Source: Myxococcales bacterium (lineage in GTDB: Bacteria; Myxococcota_A; Polyangia; Haliangiales; Haliangiaceae). Taken from it: a stretch of 64,000 nt of DNA. The stretch lies in assembly GCA_028287135.1 (NCBI GenBank), contig JAQBQE010000002.1, positions 1 through 64,000 on the forward strand. The letters are read 5' to 3'. The position numbers and the translations under genes were made by a program. The notes beneath the pieces were generated by a model. The model saw only the letters and a list, made by a program, of their open reading frames with translations. It did not search any database and was not told the origin of the DNA. Positions 26,142 to 35,267 of this stretch are shown here, piece by piece (position 1 is the first letter of the stretch; the number at the start of each line of letters is the position of its first letter).

Positions 26142-28699
26142 ATCGCGACCGGCTCGAGATCGGCCCAGGTCTTCCCCGCCTCGACGCCGACGACGAGCGG
26201 GACCTCGAGCTCGAACGCATGGCGCATCGCCGTCGCTGCCACCCGCGACGCCTCGGCGAGCTCGTCCTCGGGTACCTCGAACAGGACCTCGTCGACGACC
26301 TGGAGCAGCGGCACCGCGCGGAGCCCGGCGCGTCGCAGCGCACGGTCCGCCTCGAGCAGCGAGCGACGCGAGACGTCGGCGACCGAGCCCTCGTGCGTCG
26401 CGCGGCGTGCGAGGCGCTCGGCGTACGATCGATCGTGCGGATCGAGCGACTCGAGACCTCCGATCGGCCACCTGCGTCCCGCGAGCGTCACGATGTACCC
26501 GCGCTCGCGCGCGAGTCGGAGCTGCTCGTCCTGGAAGCTGCGGACCATCGCGTAGCGCTGATCGAAGCGCGCGATCAGTGCCTTGGCTTCCTGCGGTGGA
26601 ACGCCGAGCGCCAGGGCGAGCGCACTCGATCCCTGGCCCGCAAACGTCGCGAAGTTGACGACCTTGCCGATCTGCCGGTCTTCCATGGTGATCGCCTCGA
26701 CGGGCTTCTCGAGCACGGCGGACGCCGTCAACAGGTGCATGTCGTCGCGGCGGCGCAGCGGCTCGACGAGCGCCGGATCCTTCGTGAGGTGCGCGAGCAC
26801 GTAGAGCCCGAGCTGCTGGAAATCGACCGACATCAGCAGGCAGCCGGGTGGTGCGACGAACGCGCGCCGGATCCGCGCCATCTCGGGAGTCCGGCCCGGG
26901 ACGCGGCCGAGATCCGGGTTGGTGTTGACGAGGTGGCCCGAGAACGATCGCGCGGGATGGAACCGCGAGTGCACGCGCCCGTCGACGTCGATGCAGCGGC
27001 GCAGGGCGATCACCCAGCTGTCGCGCAGCCGGCGCAGGAGTCGCCAGCGGATGACGAGCGGGACGATCGGGTGAGCGTGCTCGATCTTCTCGAGCGCTTC
27101 GGTCGCCGTGCTCCACCCGGTCTTGGTGTGGCTCGCGATCGGAAGCTTGAGCTCCTCGAACAGCACGCTGCCGAGCTGCTTGGTCGAGTTGATGTTGAAG
27201 GTGTGACCCGCGAGCGCCTCGATCTGCGCTGTCAGCTCGGCCTCGATCTCGGCGAACGCGACCTCGGCGCGCTCGAGCTCGCCCGGATCGACGATCAGGC
27301 CGGTCAGCTCCATGCGGACGAGCGTGCGCTCGAGCTCGAGGTACTCCGCGAGCAGCGCACCGTCGACGCTCGGCGCGAGCGAGCGCCACACCGCGATCGA
27401 CGCATCGGCGCGCTGGGCAGCATGGGCGGCGGCGCGCTCGACCGGCAGCGCTGTCCACGGCTTGCGCGCACGGCCGACACCACGCACGACATCCTCCTCG
27501 GGGAGCGCCCGGCCGAGCACGTGCTTCGCGACGATCGTCAGGTCGTGAGGCGCCCAGTTGCTCGGCTGCGTGAGATGAGACGCGCACGCGGAGTCGCCCG
27601 CGATCCCGGCGAGCTTCACCCCGGCCCGTTCGAGCGCGACGATCGTGCCGACCAGATCGTGGCCGAGCTTGGTCGCCGCATCGTCCTCGAGCCAGCGCAC
27701 GAGCGCGGGCCACGCCGTGCTCGAGCATGCGACGTAGTACGCGATGCCATCACCGATCGTGAGCGCGATGCCGGCGAGCTCTCCGCGCACCGCCGCCGGG
27801 TCCTCGATCAGCGCGTGGATCGCGATCGGACCGGCACCCAGCTGCACGAGTGCGGCGTCGACGTCCTCGGGGCGCTCGCACAGCTCGACGCGAAGCGAGC
27901 CGCCGTCCGCGACGAGGAGCTCGGCGAACCCGAGGCGATCGAACAGCTCGTTGAGCCCCGCCGCCGCGGGTGGCGCGTACGCGAGGTCGGCGAGCGGCAC
28001 GGGCAGGGCGCGGTGGGTATCGAGCCGGGAACGCGCGACCTCGCGTGGAATGCCCTCGCGCGCCGCGCGCAGCGCATTGCCGAGCCGGCCCTTGATCGTG
28101 TCGATCACGGCGAACGCGCCATCGATCGAGCCGTAGGTCTCGATCAGCGTGGTCGCGCCCTTGGCTCCGATCCCGGCGACGCCGGGCAGGGCATCCTCGT
28201 CGCCGACCAGCGCGAGCCACTCGGCGACCGCCGTCGTCGGCACGCCAAACCGCTTGTGAACGATCTCCGCGGTGTACCGCGTGTCCTTGTTGACGTCGTA
28301 CCACCACACCCGATCGCCCACGAGCTGCGCGTAGCGCTTGTCGACGCCGACCACGATCACGTCATCACCGGCATCGAGCGCGGCCTGCGCATACGATGCG
28401 ACGACGTGGACCTCGTCGCGCGCGTCGACGACCTGGATCCCGAGCGCGGAGAGCAGCCCGGGAAGCGGACCGAGCTGGGCGCGCAGCACCGCCGGCCAGC
28501 CGGTCGTGTCGACCCTGGAGTCGACCACCGCGACCGCCCGCGCGGGTGCCTTCAGCGCGATCACCCGCTGGATGCCGCGAGCGACGGCGAACAGCGCATT
28601 GACCGGCTCGCCCGCGCGCGACTGGCGATCCGTGGGCACGACAAGGAATCCGCGGGTCAGCAGATTGGTGGCAGAGGCAACGAGCGTCCGGTCCGACAT
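26138..28699 (-). CDS. DNA polymerase I-like protein with altered active sites
   Basis: An 853-residue protein with the PolA order: 5' nuclease-like, 3'-5' exonuclease-like and family A polymerase domains. Many catalytic residues differ from E. coli Pol I. The first nuclease metal Asp is Ala8 (LVASATN), and several later acidic ligands are missing (VGVDKRYAQ, GDEDALPG). The exonuclease DxE is replaced by IAIHALIED. In the polymerase, motif A reads DFQQLGLY (D626 kept, the steric-gate Glu replaced by G631). The O-helix has RQIGKVVNF with Ala where Tyr766 should be, and TGRLSS is SGHLVN. Motif C is VVDE (V802-D803-E804) instead of HDE. The catalytic carboxylates of the palm remain. Start ATG 28699 is chosen by alignment of the nuclease domain. 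It is probably a specialised paralogue rather than the replicative-repair PolA. Confidence 0.82.
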   Translation of the reverse strand: MSDRTLVASATNLLTRGFLVVPTDRQSRAGEPVNALFAVARGIQRVIALKAPARAVAVVDSRVDTTGWPAVLRAQLGPLPGLLSALGIQVVDARDEVHVVASYAQAALDAGDDVIVVGVDKRYAQLVGDRVWWYDVNKDTRYTAEIVHKRFGVPTTAVAEWLALVGDEDALPGVAGIGAKGATTLIETYGSIDGAFAVIDTIKGRLGNALRAAREGIPREVARSRLDTHRALPVPLADLAYAPPAAAGLNELFDRLGFAELLVADGGSLRVELCERPEDVDAALVQLGAGPIAIHALIEDPAAVRGELAGIALTIGDGIAYYVACSSTAWPALVRWLEDDAATKLGHDLVGTIVALERAGVKLAGIAGDSACASHLTQPSNWAPHDLTIVAKHVLGRALPEEDVVRGVGRARKPWTALPVERAAAHAAQRADASIAVWRSLAPSVDGALLAEYLELERTLVRMELTGLIVDPGELERAEVAFAEIEAELTAQIEALAGHTFNINSTKQLGSVLFEELKLPIASHTKTGWSTATEALEKIEHAHPIVPLVIRWRLLRRLRDSWVIALRRCIDVDGRVHSRFHPARSFSGHLVNTNPDLGRVPGRTPEMARIRRAFVAPPGCLLMSVDFQQLGLYVLAHLTKDPALVEPLRRRDDMHLLTASAVLEKPVEAITMEDRQIGKVVNFATFAGQGSSALALALGVPPQEAKALIARFDQRYAMVRSFQDEQLRLARERGYIVTLAGRRWPIGGLESLDPHDRSYAERLARRATHEGSVADVSRRSLLEADRALRRAGLRAVPLLQVVDEVLFEVPEDELAEASRVAATAMRHAFELEVPLVVGVEAGKTWADLEPVAI

Positions 28700-28803
28700 C
28701 TGAAGCGGGTCCGGGGGCAAGTCTACGTCACGACCGAGCGGTCCGCGTCTCGCAGTGCGCGTGCGCTCGTCGTGGTGTGAGGGTGTCATCCGGTGGCTGG
28801 CTC

Positions 28804-28831
28804 TTGTCGGACCCGAACCAGGACCTAGCCT
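28804..28831 (+). promoter_or_regulatory. Candidate sigma-70-type promoter, leaderless
   Basis: TTGTCG (28804-28809), 16-bp spacer, TAGCCT (28826-28831), then 5 nt to ATG 28837. Confidence 0.45.
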
Positions 28832-28836
28832 GTTGC

Positions 28837-29112
28837 ATGCAAGCTTATCGACTCCTCTCGCGTACCTTGATCGCCGCCACGCTCCTCGGCGCACCGCTCG
28901 CCGCCGCTGCCGAGCCCGCGGCTCCTGCGATCGCCGTCGTCACCCAGCAGCCGGCAGCGCCGGTGCCCGCCGGGGACGCGACTGACTACGCCCAGCGCGA
29001 GAAGACCTCGACGGCCGCAGCGGACTATGCAGGCGGCGGCAGCAGCATCTACATCGGTGGTGGTGCGCTGACCGTCGTGCTCGTCGTGCTGCTGATCGTG
29101 ATCCTGATCTGA
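28837..29112 (+). CDS. Small exported membrane-anchored protein
   Basis: A 91-residue protein with a signal peptide (about 1-25, ending APLAAAAEP), an Ala/Pro-rich then Gly-rich middle (DYAGGGSSIYIGGG) and a C-terminal membrane helix (LTVVLVVLLIVILI). Such a layout suits a small surface or inner-membrane protein of unknown role. The start is supported by a promoter whose -10 lies 5 nt upstream. Confidence 0.65.
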   Translation: MQAYRLLSRTLIAATLLGAPLAAAAEPAAPAIAVVTQQPAAPVPAGDATDYAQREKTSTAAADYAGGGSSIYIGGGALTVVLVVLLIVILI

Positions 29113-29151
29113 TCCGGTTCTGACGTCGCGTGGTAGACCGTCGTCAGCGGG

Positions 29152-29760
29152 ATGCTGCTGTTCAAGAAGTCGTTCTGGGAGGGTCTGCAGAGCGGCGCGA
29201 TCACCCTGACGTTCCGGCGGTGGGCCAAGCCCCACGTCAAGCCGGGCGGTCGCTATCGCTGTCATCCGATCGGTGTCCTCGAGGTCACGACGATCGCCCG
29301 GGTCACCGCGAGCAGCCTGACCGCGGACGACGCGACGCGCGCCGGGTTTCCGTCGCCGGAAGCGCTCCGCGCCTATCTCGGTGAGCTCGGTCCGCTCGAC
29401 GACGCCACCGAGCTGTGGCGGGTCGAGCTGCACCACGGCGGTGACGGTGATCGCGTCGAGATCGCGCTCGACGACGCGCTGACCGCCGACGACATCGCGG
29501 CGATCCGCGACAAGCTCGCGCGCCTCGATCGCACGACACCGTGGACCAAGAAGACGCTCGCGGTGATCGGGAAGCACCCGCGCACGGCGGCGTCGAAGCT
29601 TGCCGTGAAGCTCGAGCGCGAGACCCAGGAGCTCAAGACCGACATCCGCAAGCTCAAGCGCCTCGGGCTGACCCAGAGCTTCGAGGTCGGGTACGAGATC
29701 TCTCCGCGCGGGCGCGCGTTTCTCGCGGCACGGCCGGCTGCCAGGCGCCGCGCCGGTTGA
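29152..29760 (+). CDS. ASCH/PUA-like domain protein
   Basis: A 202-residue soluble protein. The first 75 residues resemble ASCH domains (EGLQSGAITLTFRRW, then KPGGRYRCHPIGVLEVTTI), a PUA-related fold that can bind RNA or modified nucleotides. The C-terminal part (about 120-190) looks like a winged helix: TKKTLAVIGKHPRTAASKL followed by LKTDIRKLKRLGLTQ, with a final basic tail. The target is unknown. A TAGACC box and AGCGGG precede ATG 29152. Confidence 0.6.
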   Translation: MLLFKKSFWEGLQSGAITLTFRRWAKPHVKPGGRYRCHPIGVLEVTTIARVTASSLTADDATRAGFPSPEALRAYLGELGPLDDATELWRVELHHGGDGDRVEIALDDALTADDIAAIRDKLARLDRTTPWTKKTLAVIGKHPRTAASKLAVKLERETQELKTDIRKLKRLGLTQSFEVGYEISPRGRAFLAARPAARRRAG

Positions 29761-30060
<300 letters not shown>

Positions 30061-30534
30061 ATGCAGGACGCGACCGCCGACGACATCTCCGATCCTCGGC
30101 TGTGGAAGAAGGACGGCTGGATCGCACGCGTGATCAAGAACGAGGACGACGATGGCTGGGCGATCGAGATGATCCGTCGCGGCGACTCGGAGCCCGCGCT
30201 GGTCACCCCGTGGACGATGGGGCGCGACAAGAAGAACCCCAAGCCGCTGGATCACGCGTCGTTCCACACGCTGGTCAAGACCGTGACCGAGGTGCTGCGA
30301 CGTCACGAGCACGCGGCGCGTGCGCAGCTCCATCGCACGTTCTCGTATGCGGACGGCGACGGTCGTCGGATCCGGATCGATCTCGATATCGTTCCGGACG
30401 ATGACGATCCGCATGCGATCGTCGGCGCGTTCGACGAGCGGACCAACGAGCTGATCCGGTCGGGGCGGACGAGCCCGACGTTCAAGCTCACCGCAACCAC
30501 GGCGCAACGCTTCGTGCGGACCGGCGAGGCCTAG
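30061..30534 (+). CDS. Hypothetical protein
   Basis: A 157-residue soluble protein from ATG 30061, rich in charged residues (KNEDDDGW, VPDDDDPH) and in regular alpha/beta pattern. No signal peptide, membrane segment or known motif was found. An in-frame extension to 29818 crosses low-complexity sequence and is rejected. Its stop codon TAG (30532-30534) lies inside one copy of the 10-bp duplication that flanks element copy B, meaning it originally shared overlapping stop codons with the convergent receiver gene at 30648. Confidence 0.65.
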   Translation: MQDATADDISDPRLWKKDGWIARVIKNEDDDGWAIEMIRRGDSEPALVTPWTMGRDKKNPKPLDHASFHTLVKTVTEVLRRHEHAARAQLHRTFSYADGDGRRIRIDLDIVPDDDDPHAIVGAFDERTNELIRSGRTSPTFKLTATTAQRFVRTGEA

Positions 30535-30654
30535 CCCCAATGCTGGTCAGTTAGCGGGTTCCGTCGTCGTGCACGTGCACGTGGCACGTGGCACGTGGCA
30601 CGTGCACGTGCACGTGCACGAACGACCTTAACCGAGTGGCATTGGGCCTAGCCC
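30528..30654. mobile_element. Inverted-repeat element, copy B (short form without FHB gene)
   Basis: A 107-bp core (30538-30644) begins CAATGC and ends GCATTG, with imperfect inverted arms extending inward into CACGTG-rich sequence, so the whole can fold as one long hairpin. The core is flanked by the perfect 10-bp direct repeat GGCCTAGCCC (30528-30537 and 30645-30654), as expected of a target-site duplication. Each duplication contributes the stop codon of one of the two convergent neighbouring genes. As a hairpin it may now also serve as a bidirectional terminator. Confidence 0.7.
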
Positions 30655-31031
30655 GCGGACGACTTCAGCCGCTCGGGTGCCGCTGCGGGCGTCGCGGTGC
30701 CGAGGTGCTCCATCAGCGCGTCGATGCGGAACGGCTTGCGGATGAAGCCCGCCCACGAGGGCACGGTCGCCTGGAGACCCGAGACCACGATCACCTTCAT
30801 CGTCTTGAAGCCGGGGTGCTTGGGCAGGGCGCTCAGCACCGTCCACCCGCTGCCATCGTCCATCTCGAGATCGAGCAGGATGATCGACGGCGTATCGCGC
30901 GCGAGATAGGCGATGGCTTCGGCGCCGCTGCTTACTGCTACGACCTCGAAACCCCGTCGTTCCAGCGCTGACTGCATCAGCGCGCGGATGTCGTCCTCGT
31001 CGTCCACGATCAAGATCCGGTTCGTACGCAC
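30648..31031 (-). CDS. Single-domain response regulator
   Basis: A 127-residue receiver with acidic pair VDDEDD, phospho-Asp D54 in IILLDLEMDDGSGW, and the conserved Lys in FIRKPFR. There is no output domain, so it acts by protein contact or as a phosphate relay or sink. It probably pairs with one of the many hybrid kinases of this genome; no kinase is adjacent. Its stop TAG overlaps the right duplication of element copy B. Confidence 0.88.
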   Translation of the reverse strand: MRTNRILIVDDEDDIRALMQSALERRGFEVVAVSSGAEAIAYLARDTPSIILLDLEMDDGSGWTVLSALPKHPGFKTMKVIVVSGLQATVPSWAGFIRKPFRIDALMEHLGTATPAAAPERLKSSAG

Positions 31032-31095
31032 GTGACGAACCTATCCAATCTCCGTGCCGCATGCGATCCAGTGAGGGCGACCTACCGAAGAGGCG

Positions 31096-32478
31096 TCAAA
31101 GCGCTCCCGTAGGGGTTTCTAGGGGGTAATCGCCGATCGGAGCGCGGGTCGGACGCCGGTACACGACCTGGACGTGCGTCACGTACTGGAGCAGCTCCTC
31201 CGCACTGTGGCGCAGTGTCTCGTGGTGTCCGAGATCGACGCCGTGCTCCAGCGCCGCCGCGTGACGACCGATCTCGAGAAAGCCGAACTCCACCGCGCTC
31301 AGCTTCAGCGCCTGGGCGGCCTTCCGGACGTGATCGAGGTGGCCGGTGTGGAGGGCGTGGGAGATCCCCCGCACCTCGTCGCGGACGTCATCGAGGAAGT
31401 GCGGAATCCGGTCCGCGAACCACGGATCCGCGAACACCGGAGCGAACCTTTGCCACATCTGCCCGGACACGCGCGATGGGCGGGTCAGCGGGGCGTCGCC
31501 GCCCACCTGGTTGCGACCTTGCGCCTTGGCGCGGAGCAACGCGGCGTCGGCCGCCGCGACCAGGCGATCGACGGACAGGTCTCCCAGCACCCGCAACGAC
31601 GCGAAGCCGGCGGTGATCGTGACGACCTGCGAGCACATGGACGCGGCGTGCGGGATCGCGAGCGCTTCGACGGACGACCGCAGGCGCTCGGAGACGATCT
31701 TCGCACCGACCGCATCGGTGTTCGGCAGGACTGCGATGAACTCCTCGCCGCCATAGCGACCGAGGAAGTCGGACGGTCTCCGCAGGCAGGTGACCATCGC
31801 CTCGGTCACTCGCTGCAAGCAGGTGTCTCCGCCGAGGTGGCCGTACTGCTCGTTGTACGAGTGATAGCAGTCGAGATCGATCATCACGACGCCGAGCGCG
31901 AGCCGCTCGCGAGCTGCACGTCTCCACTCGGCCTCGAGCAGGGCGAACGTGTGCCGGCGATTCGCGACGCCGGTCAGCGGGTCCACGCAGACCAGGCGCT
32001 CGAGATCTTGCTTCTCCTGCTGGAGCGCGGCGATCGCGTCTGACATCTTGCGCTCGCGATGTGTGCGCCGAACATTCTCGTTACGAAACCGCAGCGTCTT
32101 GCGCAGCCGGCTGCGTAGCTCGTCGGCACGGATCGGCTGGACGGCGCAATCCGCCACGCCCGCGGCGAACGCGACGTCCATCGTGCTCGCGGAGCACAGC
32201 GCGACGATCGGGACCTCGCGGAAGCGCGCCACCAGCCGCTGCAGTACGCCGCTTCCGACGGCGGGCACGTCGACGACGATCAGGTCAGGCGTGGGATCCG
32301 GATCGCCGAGCAGCGCGTGCTCGGACGACGCGGTCTCGATATCGAGACAGCCCGCATCCGACAGCGCATGGCGGATGCATGCGTCCTGGGACGCGTCGTC
32401 GTTGATCACGAGTGCGTTGAACAAGCCGGCGAGGTTCATCAAGTCGTGTGCCAGCGACGAGGTCGCGTTCGCACCCAC
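31096..32478 (-). CDS. Diguanylate cyclase with degenerate receiver and HPt-like domains
   Basis: A 460-residue protein. The N-terminal receiver-like domain (about 19-135) keeps an Asp in LIVVDVPA, but the invariant Lys is Gln (CAVQPI), so phosphorylation control is doubtful. A coiled linker precedes the GGDEF domain with catalytic GGEEF and an inhibitory-site RPSD five residues upstream. The C-terminal 90 residues resemble an HPt helix bundle, but the phospho-His position is Gln (KAAQALKLSAVEFGF). It synthesises c-di-GMP. GTG 32478 is used; ATG 32439 is an alternative. Confidence 0.85.
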   Translation of the reverse strand: MGANATSSLAHDLMNLAGLFNALVINDDASQDACIRHALSDAGCLDIETASSEHALLGDPDPTPDLIVVDVPAVGSGVLQRLVARFREVPIVALCSASTMDVAFAAGVADCAVQPIRADELRSRLRKTLRFRNENVRRTHRERKMSDAIAALQQEKQDLERLVCVDPLTGVANRRHTFALLEAEWRRAARERLALGVVMIDLDCYHSYNEQYGHLGGDTCLQRVTEAMVTCLRRPSDFLGRYGGEEFIAVLPNTDAVGAKIVSERLRSSVEALAIPHAASMCSQVVTITAGFASLRVLGDLSVDRLVAAADAALLRAKAQGRNQVGGDAPLTRPSRVSGQMWQRFAPVFADPWFADRIPHFLDDVRDEVRGISHALHTGHLDHVRKAAQALKLSAVEFGFLEIGRHAAALEHGVDLGHHETLRHSAEELLQYVTHVQVVYRRPTRAPIGDYPLETPTGAL

Positions 32479-32649
32479 CTACGTTGGGCACGGCATCAAC
32501 TCTTCGAGGTACTTGGACGCGTTCGCCGCCACTCGCGCACGTTGCAGCGCGATCACGCTGTGTTGACGACGCGCGCTGCGACGGCAGCGCACTCCGCGAT
32601 GCACGACCCGCTCCCACACGTGGGGGCGCCCACGTAGCGTCGCCGCCGG

Positions 32650-33894
32650 TCAGTCGATCAGTGCAGGTGGCGTCGAGCGAAAGCCTTGCGGCCTCGCGCC
32701 CGTGGTCACTCGCACCCGGATTCGCCCGACCCCACCGCCACCGCCGCCGCCGCCATCGTCCTGGCGCTGGCCGTTGTCACCGGCGCCGGGCGGCGTGGTG
32801 CCGACCCCGCCGTTACCGCCGGGATTACTTCCCAGACCTGCGAGTGCAGCGATCGACGTGCAGGTCGCGTCGAGGCCGTCCTCGGTCGACTCCGCCTGAT
32901 GGCTGCCGGCGCCGCCGCCGCCACCGTTCGCGCACAGGATCGCATTCGCCGCGATCGTGACGCTCGGGCCCTCGATCAGGATCGCGCCGCCGCTGCCGCC
33001 GCCACCGCCGCCCGCGCCCACGTGATAGCCGCCGACGATCGGAAGGACGTTGGCGGCGCGGCCACCGCCTCCGCCGTTCGCGGCAATCGCCGCGGTGTCA
33101 CCGAGAGTGAGCGCGTCACGCACGCTGATCTGGATCGCGCCGCCACCGCCACCGCCGGCACCGGGGGTCGAGCCCGACTGGCAGCGCGGATCTTCCTGTC
33201 CGCCCGACCCGCCGCGACAACCGCCTCGCAACGGGACGAGCTGCGCGCTGCCTTGCGCCGCCATCGGCGTCCCGCCGGCGGTCTTCGGGAATCCTGGGTC
33301 GGTGTCGCCGAATCCACCACCGGCACCGACGGTGCCAAACGCACCACCCGCTCCACCGCCGCCGGCACCCCAGCGTGGCGCGGTGCTCGGACTTGCGCCC
33401 TCCATCGCGACGCAGTCACCGCCGCCGGGGCCGGGCTGGGCGAGCCGCGCCGACGCGACGATCGCACCGTCGATCACCGCCGGCCCGTGGACGCTGATGA
33501 TCACCGGGACGGTGCCGAGGATCTCGAGCCGCGCGGTCGGCTCGATCGTGAGCCCCGCCAGCGAGAGGATGACGGGCGATGTCCCCGTGGTGGTGAGCGT
33601 GGTGACGGTCGTTGGTCCCGTCGTCGGGCCGGTCGCCAGCACGCCGGTGGCCGGCGAGAACGTGAAGGTCGCCCCACTGAGGGTCACCACCGGGTTCGGC
33701 GCGCCCTGGGCACATGGATCGAAGTTCGAAGGGGTGTACGTCCACAGGTCCGCGCAGGTCGGGTCGACCGGGGCATCGATGGCGACCGGCGCATCGGGAT
33801 CGCCGCCACCGTCGCCGCCGACGCTGGAACTGCCCTGGACCTCGAACGAGCACGCCGCGAGGAGGGCGCAAGGAACGAGCGCGCGGTTCAACAC
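32650..33894 (-). CDS. Gly-rich secreted lipoprotein
   Basis: A 414-residue protein with a lipobox (LLAACS). A Thr/Val-rich beta segment (about 65-130) is followed by a long Gly-rich region with runs such as AGGGGAGGAFG and GGGGGGVGRIRVRV. Proteins of this type are common in myxobacterial genomes and may be surface structural or adhesive components, but no function is known. The GTG start at 33894 is supported by a TAAGCT box 6 nt upstream on the reverse strand (33901-33906). It is divergent from the ATP-grasp gene. Confidence 0.75.
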   Translation of the reverse strand: MLNRALVPCALLAACSFEVQGSSSVGGDGGGDPDAPVAIDAPVDPTCADLWTYTPSNFDPCAQGAPNPVVTLSGATFTFSPATGVLATGPTTGPTTVTTLTTTGTSPVILSLAGLTIEPTARLEILGTVPVIISVHGPAVIDGAIVASARLAQPGPGGGDCVAMEGASPSTAPRWGAGGGGAGGAFGTVGAGGGFGDTDPGFPKTAGGTPMAAQGSAQLVPLRGGCRGGSGGQEDPRCQSGSTPGAGGGGGGAIQISVRDALTLGDTAAIAANGGGGGRAANVLPIVGGYHVGAGGGGGGSGGAILIEGPSVTIAANAILCANGGGGGAGSHQAESTEDGLDATCTSIAALAGLGSNPGGNGGVGTTPPGAGDNGQRQDDGGGGGGGGVGRIRVRVTTGARPQGFRSTPPALID

Positions 33895-33956
33895 GCGCGC
33901 AGCTTACGTCAACACCGTGCACGCGTGGACGATTGTTCAGGCCCGTGGCACGGTCG

Positions 33957-35267
33957 ATGTCGATGCGCATCCTCGGCGTCGGTGACTACAACGACTTCGG
34001 CTCCTTGTACCTTCGTCTCGCGGCCGAGGGTCACGACGTCCGAGTTCACATCGCCGAGCCTGACTCGCGCGACGTGCTGGCGGGCATGGTCGAGCTCACG
34101 CCGAGCTGGGAGCAGGAGCTGCCGTGGATCCGGGAGGCCGGTCCCGATGGCTTGATCCTGTTCGAGGATGCCGGGCGCGGCGAGCTCCAGGATCGGCTCC
34201 GCCGTGAGGGCTATCGGGTCGTCGGTGGCAGTGCGATCGGCGATCGGCTCGAGCAGGATCGCGCGTACGGGCAGGAGGTCCTGCGCGGCTCGGGGCTGCA
34301 CACGCTGGCCTCGCATCCGTTCACGGACTTCGACGAGGCGATGGCATTCATCGCCCACCACCCGGGGCGCTACGTCCTCAAGTTCAACGGCTCGTTCCTG
34401 CCATCGGACATGAACTATGTCGGGATGCGCGAGGACGGTGCGGATGTCGTCGCCGCGCTGACCCGTCATCGTCGGACCTGGGCCGATGACTACGACGAGG
34501 ATCCCGAGTTCATCCTGATGGAGTTCGTGAAGGGGATCGAGACCGGACTGGGCGCCTTCTTCAACGGCCGCGAGTTCGTCGGCCCGATCAACCTCGACTG
34601 GGAGCACAAGCGGTTCTTCGCCGGCGATCTCGGTGAGTTGACCGGCGAGATGGGGACCGTCGTCACCTATCGTGGTGGCGAGAAGCTGTTCGACGCAACG
34701 CTCGCGCGGGTGGCGCCGATCCTTCGCGAGGCGGGTCACGTCGGCTACGTGAACCTCAACACGATCATCAACGACCGCGGGATCTGGCCGCTCGAGTTCA
34801 CGTGCCGGTTCGGCTACCCGGGATTTGCGATCCTCTCGGCGCTGTTCGAGGAGCCGTGCGCGACGATCCTGCAGCGGATCGGATCCGGATCGTCGACGCC
34901 GCTCGCGACCTATGACGGCTTCGCGGTCGGCGTCGTGCTCACCGTTCCACCGTTCCCGTACCACCACGGCTACGAGGAGCTGTCGAAGGGGATGCCGATC
35001 TGTCTGCCCGCCGATCTCACGGCCGAGGAGAGGACTCATCTCCACTTCGGCGAGGTCGCGATGGACGGTGCGCAACTCGTGACCGCGGGGCAGGTCGGCT
35101 ACATCATGGTCGTCACCGGACGCGGAGCGACGATCGCGGACGCCCAGCGCGCCGCGTATGCGCTCGCCGGCAAGGTCGCGATCCCGAACGTGCGCTACCG
35201 CAACGACATCGGCGACGCGCTGCGGACCGCCGGACTGTCGGAGCTGACCCGGCTCGGCTGGATCTGA
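33957..35267 (+). CDS. ATP-grasp ligase related to phosphoribosylamine-glycine ligase (PurD)
   Basis: About 436 residues. The N-terminus MRILGVGDYNDFGSLYLRL forms a Rossmann-like start as in PurD. The ATP-grasp core follows with YVLKFNGSF (ATP-binding Lys), ILMEFVKGIETGLGAFF and a metal-site segment LEFTCRFGYPG, where PurD has LEFN.RFGDPE. The changes at that site (Asn to Thr, Asp-Pro-Glu to Tyr-Pro-Gly) suggest a different substrate from true PurD. The start is ATG 33957 or ATG 33963. Its end overlaps the convergent di-iron protein gene by 73 bp. Confidence 0.75.
   Translation: MSMRILGVGDYNDFGSLYLRLAAEGHDVRVHIAEPDSRDVLAGMVELTPSWEQELPWIREAGPDGLILFEDAGRGELQDRLRREGYRVVGGSAIGDRLEQDRAYGQEVLRGSGLHTLASHPFTDFDEAMAFIAHHPGRYVLKFNGSFLPSDMNYVGMREDGADVVAALTRHRRTWADDYDEDPEFILMEFVKGIETGLGAFFNGREFVGPINLDWEHKRFFAGDLGELTGEMGTVVTYRGGEKLFDATLARVAPILREAGHVGYVNLNTIINDRGIWPLEFTCRFGYPGFAILSALFEEPCATILQRIGSGSSTPLATYDGFAVGVVLTVPPFPYHHGYEELSKGMPICLPADLTAEERTHLHFGEVAMDGAQLVTAGQVGYIMVVTGRGATIADAQRAAYALAGKVAIPNVRYRNDIGDALRTAGLSELTRLGWI

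Noticed and set aside
25287-28780. Very long open frames (up to 1119 codons) on both strands over the PolA-like gene
   Set aside because: Arg/Asp/Ala-rich shadow translations; the reverse-strand 26138-28699 frame has clear polymerase motifs and explains the region.
30568-30620. CACGTG tandem units as a possible CRISPR array or classical minisatellite
   Set aside because: Units are 6-8 bp without spacers and lie inside a terminal inverted-repeat element.
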